This document shows, one piece after another, positions 1 to 5,108 of a stretch of 6,906 nucleotides of DNA. The notes under the pieces are model-generated. The model did no database searches. It was given only the letters and a program-made list of their open reading frames with translations, and was not told where the DNA came from. The DNA comes from Anaerohabitans sp036788095 (GTDB lineage Bacteria; Zhuqueibacterota; Zhuqueibacteria; Residuimicrobiales; Residuimicrobiaceae): positions 1 to 6,906 of the forward strand of contig DAIQOA010000225.1 in NCBI GenBank assembly GCA_036788095.1, read 5' to 3'. Numbering within the stretch: position 1 is the first letter of the stretch; the number at the start of each line of letters is the position of its first letter. Position numbers and translations under genes: made by a program.

Positions 1-1481
1 GGGATGGTGTGGCGTTCGGCCAAAAGCACGGCCAGTCCGTTGCTCAGGGTGGTGCGCTGCAGGGGTGGAAATTTCGCCTTTGGTGGGGCCAGGGCCTCAG
101 GCGCCCGGCTGCGATCCGCTCCGCCGGTGGCCGTTTCATATTTTTCGAACGGTTCCACCTCCAAAACATAAACGCCGTCACTGAGCCAGGTTCTCGCTGC
201 CTGCCAGATCTGTTCCACCGTGGCTTGCTGCACGGTCTTGAGTATGGTTTTATAGAACGCCGGATCGCCGGCATACACCTCATTGCTGGCCAAGATATCG
301 GATTTGCCGCCAAAGCCGCCGATGCGTTCAACGCCACGGACAAAGCCGGCGAGGTGCTGGGTTTTAATCCGTTCCAGTTCTTTGGCGTCTGGCCCTTTTT
401 GCAGAAAAAGGGCCAGTTCCTCATCCAGGGCTTGTTCGACCCGGGCCAGCTCCACGCCGGGCTTGGCTGAGGCATCGAGATAAAATTGTCCGGCGATTTC
501 GCGCTTATCGATGGCGGCATGAACCTGGGTGGCGATTTGATCCTGATACACCAGTCTGCGGTACAGCCGGCTGGTTTTGCCTGAGGCCAGAATGTCGCCG
601 GCGAGATCGAGATAGACCAGGTCCCTGGAGGTCCACTCGGGCACATTCCACACTTTAAAAATTCGCGCCTGGGGCACCCGGTCGTGCATACATTGTCTCT
701 GAACGCCAATGCGCTTGGCCGGCCAGGAGGTGAAGGCAGCCACAGGCGGGCCTGCGGGAATGTCGCCGAAATATTTTTCCACTTGAGCTTTGGCCGTCTG
801 CGGATCGATATCGCCGGCCACCACCAGCACGGCATTGGCTGCGCCGTAATAGGAGGTGAACCATTCGCGGACATCCTCCAACGAAGCGGCGGAAAGATCC
901 TCCATGGAGCCGATCACGGTCCACGAGTATGGGTGGCCCTGCGGATAGGTGGCTTTGGCAATGTACTCATCGACCATGCCATAGGGTTCGTTTTCGCCCT
1001 GGCGTTTTTCGTTCTGTACGACGCCGCGCTGTTCGTCCAATTTGGCCTGATCGAGGGCGCCCAGCAGCCAGCCCATGCGATCCGATTCCATCCACAGGGC
1101 GACTTCCAGGGCTGAGGTCGGCACGTTTTGAAAATAATTGGTGCGGTCGTTGTTCGTAGTCCCGTTCAGATCCGTAGCGCCGACTTTTTCCAGCACTTTG
1201 AAATAGTCGGAATTAAAATGCTCGCTGCCGTTGAACATCAGGTGTTCGAAGAGGTGGGCAAAACCGGTGCGGCCGGGCTTTTCGTTTTTAGAGCCCACAT
1301 GATACCAGATATTGACCGCCACGATGGGGGCTTTATGATCCTCGTGGACGATCAGGGTTAATCCGTTCTTGAGAACGAATTTAGTGAATGGGATTTCAAT
1401 GTCGCGTTGAGACCAGAGAGAAAGAACCACACAGAAAAGGCTGATTGCGGTGACAAAGAAAACGAGCTCGGCGCCCAGCAT
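1..1481 (-). CDS. M16 (insulinase/pitrilysin-like) zinc metallopeptidase, N-terminal half, runs off left edge
   Basis: Predicted zinc-dependent peptidase that degrades peptides, probably in the periplasm or at the membrane. The frame is open from ATG 1481 to base 1 (493 codons, no stop). AAGGAG at 1492-1487, five bases before the ATG, fixes the start. A hydrophobic stretch at residues 6-22 looks like a signal peptide or anchor, but the preceding residues MLGAEL lack the usual basic charge. The first M16 unit begins near residue 33 (LKNGLTLIVHEDH). It holds the inverted zinc motif HLFEH (H76, E79, H80) and, downstream, E151 and E158 seven residues apart, as in pitrilysin, where the second is the third zinc ligand. 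GKTSRLYRRLVY, common in bacterial M16 proteins, lies about 280 residues in. Near residue 477 a second unit opens (TTLSNGLAVLLAERH), so the complete protein should be a two-unit form of about 900 residues. All visible catalytic residues are intact. The SSF symporter remnant ends 35 bases upstream, suggesting a former shared transcript. The family call is firm; the substrate is unknown. Confidence 0.93.
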   Translation of the reverse strand, partial: MLGAELVFFVTAISLFCVVLSLWSQRDIEIPFTKFVLKNGLTLIVHEDHKAPIVAVNIWYHVGSKNEKPGRTGFAHLFEHLMFNGSEHFNSDYFKVLEKVGATDLNGTTNNDRTNYFQNVPTSALEVALWMESDRMGWLLGALDQAKLDEQRGVVQNEKRQGENEPYGMVDEYIAKATYPQGHPYSWTVIGSMEDLSAASLEDVREWFTSYYGAANAVLVVAGDIDPQTAKAQVEKYFGDIPAGPPVAAFTSWPAKRIGVQRQCMHDRVPQARIFKVWNVPEWTSRDLVYLDLAGDILASGKTSRLYRRLVYQDQIATQVHAAIDKREIAGQFYLDASAKPGVELARVEQALDEELALFLQKGPDAKELERIKTQHLAGFVRGVERIGGFGGKSDILASNEVYAGDPAFYKTILKTVQQATVEQIWQAARTWLSDGVYVLEVEPFEKYETATGGADRSRAPEALAPPKAKFPPLQRTTLSNGLAVLLAERHTI

Positions 1482-1516
1482 GGCGTCTCCTTGTTGGTTA
1501 TTTTTGGGATGGCCGT

Positions 1517-1971
1517 TTACCGGCTGAGCGTTTGCCAACCCTTGACGGACAAGTTACGATAGATCCAGACAAAGGCTAAAACCGCCATAGCGAGAAAGAG
1601 CCCGCCCAGGATCCATCGTCCGAAGATGAGATGGCCGACGCCGAACAGCGCCAGGTAGATCAACGCGCAGCCGAGGATCCAGTTCAGCAGATTGAAGAGC
1701 CCATCTTTCTGCGGCGTGATGTCCCGGGCTTTTTCTGCAATGGGCCGCCACATCCGGGCGGACGGCCGTACCCGGCGATAGAAAGCCAATAAAACCGCCT
1801 CCGGTTCCGGACGAGTGAGCCGGGTCGTGATCAGCCAGATCGCCGTGGTGATCCCCGGAGATGCAATTATCGTTGACGTTCCCGGTCGCTTTATTGCGGT
1901 AAGAGATCGGTGGCCGGGTTAAAAAGGAAAAAGGCAGCGATGATCTTCCAGTCGATCGCAGTCAGCGGCAC
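1517..1971 (-). pseudogene. Sodium:solute symporter (SSF family) remnant: both ends present, middle deleted, three frames
   Basis: A transporter of this family normally has about 450-600 residues and 11-14 membrane helices. Here only the ends are visible. Reading from GTG 1971, MPLTAIDWKIIAAFFLFN matches the usual first helix; it then reads NPATDL where NLAIGL would be typical (three transitions would explain it) and stops at 1891. One base over, from 1901, the text continues as YRNKATGNVNDNCISG, resembling the family's 'GN.NEFF.SGR' segment after helix 1. From about 1855, in the third frame, comes the C-terminal end: ITTAIWLITTRLTRPEPEA, then FYRRVRP, then two hydrophobic helices and a stop at 1517. 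Roughly 400 residues are absent at the junction near 1855. The last 90 codons can be read from a TTG at 1789 as a free-standing two-helix protein, but no ribosome site precedes it. The SSF assignment rests on remembered family pattern. The three-frame structure is directly visible. A sequencing or assembly collapse is the alternative explanation. Confidence 0.72.
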
Positions 1972-2028
1972 GGCTCATTTTACCTTTGCGCAGATCGTTT
2001 GCTAAACCCGCACTTGATTTAATCGTAA

Positions 2029-2057
2029 AATGTATTAACTTCTAATTGAAAAACCAA
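2029..2057 (-). promoter_or_regulatory. Possible sigma-70-like promoter of the symporter remnant
   Basis: On the minus strand TTGGTT (2057-2052) and TACATT (2034-2029) are separated by 17 bases. This would start transcription near 2022, about 50 bases before the symporter start, with AAAGG near 1986-1982 as a weak ribosome site. The -10 lies inside a short dyad, TTAAT (2019-2023) and ATTAA (2034-2038), which could be an operator. Matches to consensus are only partial (about 3 of 6 and 4 of 6). The surrounding 1990-2080 stretch is clearly more AT-rich than the genes, as expected for a divergent control region. I found no convincing plus-strand promoter for the gene at 2095. Confidence 0.3.
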
Positions 2058-2071
2058 AGTAATTTCATTTC

Positions 2072-2098
2072 ATGATTATGGAGCCTTGCAGAGGATGA
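2072..2098 (+). other. Possible eight-codon leader ORF overlapping the next start (ATGA)
   Basis: ATG at 2072 opens a frame MIMEPCRG ending with TGA at 2096-2098, which overlaps the ATG at 2095-2097 by two bases in an ATGA arrangement typical of translational coupling. The second Met codon (2078) is followed by the GGAG that also serves the main gene. No ribosome site is obvious ahead of the first ATG (the upstream bases are AT-rich), so this may be chance. Confidence 0.2.
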
Positions 2099-3981
2099 GA
2101 TTGAAATGCCTTCGTGTTTTCCTGTGGATCGTCTTTTTACTGCTTCCAGTGCAGAACGGCGTATCCGCAACCGAGAACCCTTACCCACAAGGAGCTGAAA
2201 GAATGACCCAGCAAAGAAAAATCATCTATACCTGTCCTACCAACACTCTGGAAGAGTTTCGTTCCTTTGCGCAGCAGGCCGCCCGCCTGGGCGCCACCCA
2301 TGTGTCCATCAGCGATCTGCCCAAGAGCATGTGGCAATGGGATTTGGACCGGAATGATCCTTATCCTAACTGGGGCATGTTGCTGTCTACGATTTTTAAG
2401 GTAGTGGTTCCGCCCGAATTGAAAGAGTATCTGCCGGCCGACTATGCGCGCAAAAACCTGGAAATAGTGACCCAGCGCTGCGCCATCCTCAAAGAGCTCG
2501 GCCTGAAAGCAGCTTATACCGGCAAGGAGCCTGCCTGGTTGCCGGAAGCGGTTTTTCAGGCGCATCCCGAGTGGCGCGGGCCGCGCTGTGAGCATCCGCG
2601 CCGGGCGCGCCACACCTACTATGCCCCCTGCATCGATAATGCCCAGGTGCTGGAGATGTACCGCAAAGCGGTGGCGGAGCTGTGCCGCCACGCGCCCATC
2701 GAATGGTTCAATCTGCTGACCAATGATTCCGGCGGCGGCATCTGCTGGAGCGTCAGCCTCTATCCCGGGCAGAACGGACCAGCCTGGTGCGAGCAGCGCT
2801 CTTATGCGGACCGCGTGGTCGGTTTTATGTCGACGATTCAAGCGGGCGCCAAGGATGCCGGCCTGACCGCTGAGGTGTCCATGTACTATGGTTCGGGATA
2901 CATCTCTCAGGCGGAGATCGCTTCAGTGATCCCGGCTCTGCAGGAAGGTCAATCGATCAACAATAAAACGCGCAACAGCGTGGTGCCGAGCCGTTTAATC
3001 GGTTACCCGTTTTATGATAATGGGGTGGGCCCCATCCCCGGCATTCCGCAGGTTTTCCGCATCGCCGAACAGCTGCAGGAAGCGGGCAAGGATCCATCGG
3101 CGAATCTGACGGTCACTTTCGACTATCTGGATTATCCGGAATTTGTCGGTTTGCTGGAGCAGTTCCGCAAGAATCCGAAAACCGATATCGCGGGCAGGAT
3201 GGAGAACATCCATCAGGTAGCGCTGGCGCAGGGCGGCGCCGAGTATGCGGAGGTGCTCATGAGCGTGTGGGAAAAAGTGTCCCGCGCAGTGCACAATATC
3301 CGCGCCATGAGCGGGGATCCGCTGATGCTCGTGGCTACGGTGAACCAGCGCTGGATCACCCGGCCGCTGGTGCCGTTCCCCATGGAGTTGACGGCTGAGG
3401 AAAAAGACTATTACCGCAAATTTTTGTTCCAGGCCAATTCGGAAGAAGAGGCGGCGGATCTGATGAACATTCAGGGATTCGAGATCATCAACGGTTTTTC
3501 CGGCTCTATGATCGCGGGCAATTTTTTCTCCCAGGCCGCGGGTCATCTGCAAGTCGCCATCGATGAGCTCGAGTCGCTGCGCAAAAAAGGGCTGCCCAAA
3601 GAGTTGGCTCTGCTGCAAACACGGCTCAAGGTGCTGACCTGCTTTTATCGTAATGCGCTCTATACCATCCAGTACCAGGATATCCTCGATCGCGCGGATT
3701 ACACCACTCCTCCCAAAGAGGACAACTATTATCCCATGGACGGCGATCAGCTCCTGATGGAGATCCAGAACATCACCCGTCATGATGTGGACAATACTCT
3801 CGAGCTCATCCGGCTGCTCGAGTCGACCAAAGAGACCCTGGTGTGGACCGCACCGACGCCGGCGGAGGAGGATATCTTTTTACTCGGGCCGAATCTGGTA
3901 GAGCAGCTGGTCAAGAAAAATGAAATCACCTTGAAGCATCAGTTGGAACTGTATCGTCTGTTCAAACGGCGTCAGCGATAA
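2095..3981 (+). CDS. Secreted protein of unknown function, barrel-like N-terminal region (possible glycoside-hydrolase relative)
   Basis: I do not recognise a named family. From ATG 2095 the product has 628 residues. Residues 1-25 form a good signal peptide (MRLKCLR, a hydrophobic core, then VSA before TENPY), so the protein is probably periplasmic or extracellular. Residues about 40-355 alternate short beta strands and helices in a way that suggests an alpha/beta barrel: HVSISDLP (69-76), a GLKAAYTGKEPAW strand-loop ending at W148, FNLLTNDSGGG (205-215), AEVSMYYGSGY (259-269) and LTVTFDYLDYPEF (338-350). Acidic residues at strand ends, D211 and D343/D346/E349, are the natural catalytic candidates if it is a glycosidase. 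Residues about 380-628 are mostly helical, ending in a basic tail. The N-terminal region holds many cysteines (47, 129, 165, 179, 197, 217, 232). GGAG at 2080-2083 lies 11 bases before the chosen ATG. A TTG at 2086 would add three residues, and a well-placed internal ATG at 2203 would give a cytoplasmic form. It is divergent from the symporter remnant and followed by a terminator. The reading frame is certain; the role is not. Confidence 0.85.
   Translation: MRLKCLRVFLWIVFLLLPVQNGVSATENPYPQGAERMTQQRKIIYTCPTNTLEEFRSFAQQAARLGATHVSISDLPKSMWQWDLDRNDPYPNWGMLLSTIFKVVVPPELKEYLPADYARKNLEIVTQRCAILKELGLKAAYTGKEPAWLPEAVFQAHPEWRGPRCEHPRRARHTYYAPCIDNAQVLEMYRKAVAELCRHAPIEWFNLLTNDSGGGICWSVSLYPGQNGPAWCEQRSYADRVVGFMSTIQAGAKDAGLTAEVSMYYGSGYISQAEIASVIPALQEGQSINNKTRNSVVPSRLIGYPFYDNGVGPIPGIPQVFRIAEQLQEAGKDPSANLTVTFDYLDYPEFVGLLEQFRKNPKTDIAGRMENIHQVALAQGGAEYAEVLMSVWEKVSRAVHNIRAMSGDPLMLVATVNQRWITRPLVPFPMELTAEEKDYYRKFLFQANSEEEAADLMNIQGFEIINGFSGSMIAGNFFSQAAGHLQVAIDELESLRKKGLPKELALLQTRLKVLTCFYRNALYTIQYQDILDRADYTTPPKEDNYYPMDGDQLLMEIQNITRHDVDNTLELIRLLESTKETLVWTAPTPAEEDIFLLGPNLVEQLVKKNEITLKHQLELYRLFKRRQR
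2189..2205 (+). promoter_or_regulatory. Strong internal ribosome-binding site with alternative ATG start
   Basis: AAGGAG at 2189-2194 is followed eight bases later by ATG 2203, in frame with the secreted-protein gene (Met37 of the long form). It is a better ribosome site than the one serving the upstream start. Starting here gives a 592-residue product beginning MTQQRKIIYTCP with no signal peptide. Either the gene makes two forms, or a cytoplasmic ancestor gained a signal-peptide extension, or the match is chance in codons for QGAE. Confidence 0.4.
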
Positions 3982-4015
3982 GACGTCGGGTGTTGGAACA
4001 ACCTGATTCCTTATT

Positions 4016-4066
4016 AAACAGCCCGTCCGGGCGGCTGTATCGAGGACCGGTCGGACGGCTGTTTTT
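4016..4066 (+). terminator. Rho-independent terminator after the secreted-protein gene, with a competing hairpin
   Basis: Starting 35 bases past the stop codon, AAACAGCCCGTCCG (4016-4029) pairs with CGGACGGCTGTTT (4052-4064) with one bulged C, and the second arm runs into TTTTT (4062-4066). The loop is long (22 bases). The same first arm can pair instead with GGCTGT (4033-4038) through ACAGCC (4018-4023). The two pairings exclude each other. The position directly after the gene and the T-run support a termination role. Confidence 0.7.
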
Positions 4067-4087
4067 CCTATTCTGCGTGCCTTTTTT

Positions 4088-4173
4088 AACCGCGGAGAAA
4101 GCGCAAAGCGACGCAGAGGGAATGAAGAACTTACGAGTATTACTTCTCGGCGTTTGTGGCGACCTTGGTGGTT
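4088..4173 (+). repeat. Imperfect inverted repeat, probable dispersed intergenic element
   Basis: The left arm starts at 4088 with AACCGCGGAGAAAGCGCAAA and continues to about 4120. The right arm (4143-4173), read on the other strand, starts AACCACCAAGGTCGCCACAAA and ends CGCCGAGAAG. Both arms share the AACC end, a purine-rich AAG/GAG rhythm and spaced CGC units, around a centre of about 22 bases that is itself flanked by GAAG (4124-4127) and CTTC (4143-4146). Elements of this style (AACC-ended, GAAG/GCG-rich arms) recur between genes in many environmental bacterial genomes; that is a recollection, and only one copy lies in this window. It is non-coding as far as I can see and lies between the terminator and the next gene's ribosome site. 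Confidence 0.55.
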
Positions 4174-4260
4174 GATCCGCTGCCCGTTTGCCGGATGAAC
4201 CATATTAACGACCGATGCGGGAATGAATCATGTTTATGCCGTTTTGCGAGGGGAGGTCTT

Positions 4261-4917
4261 ATGCCGCAGGGAAAAAGTGCATTCGGCTTGGATTTTTGGA
4301 AGGAGATCATCGCCAAACTGACCCCCAAATTGCTGGGCGGAGTGATCGCGCTGGCCATGGTCTTGCTGGCCGCTGTTTTGCTGCTGGCGGTTGCCCGCGG
4401 CTCTGACGTTTCGTTCTGGGGGGTGCAGATCTCCCAGCCTTCCGTGGCGCTCAAGGAGGAAATCGAATCCCTGCAGATGCAATTGCAGAGTGCCGTCACC
4501 CTGGCGGAGCTGAACGGCCTCATCGACAGCACACAAAGCAAAACGGCAGCGCTGAATGAAATCAGGCATCTGTCCACGCAATCCGAACAGATGGCCGAAT
4601 GGGAAAACAAATTCAGCTACAAACTGCTCAAACTCGAGTTCCTCATCAACCGCTACGGCAGTTTTATCTCCACCACGCTCCCGGGCGCTGATCGCAAACA
4701 GGCCTATGCGCTTATTCAGTCGGTTCTGGCGGAGGTGAATTTCTATCAGGGTGAGATCGACGGCGATATGGAAAAAACCCACGCAAGCCTGGTGGCGTTT
4801 CAGAACGATTACAACAGCCACATGCCGGAAGGCTCCACCATTCAGGCGCTGGGTAATTTCGGTTATCAGACCCTGGAGGCGATCCGCAGCCGCTACCGGC
4901 TGATCTCCGCCGGCTGA
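4261..4917 (+). CDS. Single-pass membrane protein with helical stalk and peptidoglycan-binding-like C-terminus
   Basis: No named family recognised; 218 residues. The start at ATG 4261 is chosen because GGGGAGG (4250-4256) precedes it by four bases. The frame also opens at 4156, but that extension would run through the inverted repeat and carries no usable ribosome site. Residues 1-23 are amphipathic and basic (FWKEIIAKLTPK). Residues 24-45 form one strong membrane helix with R46 after it. FWGVQIS (52-58) leads into a charged, probably coiled-coil stalk (62-130). Residues about 148-212 fit the pattern of PG_binding_1 domains: a leading helix (AYALIQSVL), NFYQGEIDGD, a helix ending LVAFQNDYN (177-185), then LGNFGYQTLEAIR (197-209), corresponding to the usual 'GxxGxxTxxAL' end. 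The N-terminus would be cytoplasmic and the C-terminal domain would face the cell wall. It stands alone between the inverted repeat and a convergent nuclease gene. The wall-binding role is inferred from pattern only. Confidence 0.82.
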   Translation: MPQGKSAFGLDFWKEIIAKLTPKLLGGVIALAMVLLAAVLLLAVARGSDVSFWGVQISQPSVALKEEIESLQMQLQSAVTLAELNGLIDSTQSKTAALNEIRHLSTQSEQMAEWENKFSYKLLKLEFLINRYGSFISTTLPGADRKQAYALIQSVLAEVNFYQGEIDGDMEKTHASLVAFQNDYNSHMPEGSTIQALGNFGYQTLEAIRSRYRLISAG

Positions 4918-5108
4918 GCCGTGCCCCTGCGGTTGGACCGCACCGTCAATTCAGTTTACCGGTTGCGCAGGTAATCCCACGGCTGGAATCTCAATGTGAA
5001 CCGTTTGCATGACCGTGCTGATGTGAAAATATGTTTCCTCCGCAGCGGAATTGCGCGCCCGCATCGGCGCCGGCGTGCTGCTTCGCTGGGATGAGACGAT
5101 GGGAACGA
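4918..5108. other. Convergent intergenic gap with small hairpins and no convincing gene
   Basis: The 191 bases separate two genes that converge. TGCGGT-TGG-ACCGCA (4928-4942) is a perfect 6-bp hairpin just after the membrane-protein stop, but no T-run follows, so it is at best a weak terminator. GCGCC/GGCGC (5055-5059 and 5066-5070) forms another short GC stem. A 37-codon minus-strand frame (5064-4951) reads smoothly but has no ribosome site and no recognisable product. Confidence 0.4.

Noticed and set aside
9..470. Plus-strand open frame of 153 codons opposite the M16 gene
   Set aside because: Antisense to a confident gene, no ribosome site and no recognisable protein pattern.
44..874. Minus-strand 276-codon open frame rich in Pro, Trp and Ser
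   Set aside because: Overlaps the M16 peptidase in another frame of the same strand. The M16 frame carries the zinc motif and family pattern; this one is a shadow of GC-rich codons.
2086..2094. TTG start at 2086 for the secreted protein
   Set aside because: It would place GGAG only two bases from the start codon; ATG 2095 gives a typical signal peptide without the extra MQR.
2137..2841. Long minus-strand frames opposite the secreted-protein gene (also 2995-3783)
   Set aside because: Antisense shadows; the plus-strand frame has a signal peptide, a ribosome site and a following terminator.
4156..4260. N-terminal extension of the membrane protein from ATG 4156
   Set aside because: It would be translated from the right arm of the inverted repeat and lacks a clear ribosome site; ATG 4261 has GGGGAGG at good distance.
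4928..4942. Perfect 6-bp hairpin as a terminator of the membrane-protein gene
   Set aside because: No T-run follows on either strand within the expected distance, so I list it only as a structure in the gap.
4951..5064. 37-codon minus-strand frame between the convergent genes
   Set aside because: Reads plausibly (ISTVMQTVHIEIPAVGLP near its end) but has no ribosome site, no known similarity and overlaps GC-rich stems; could be a chance frame.
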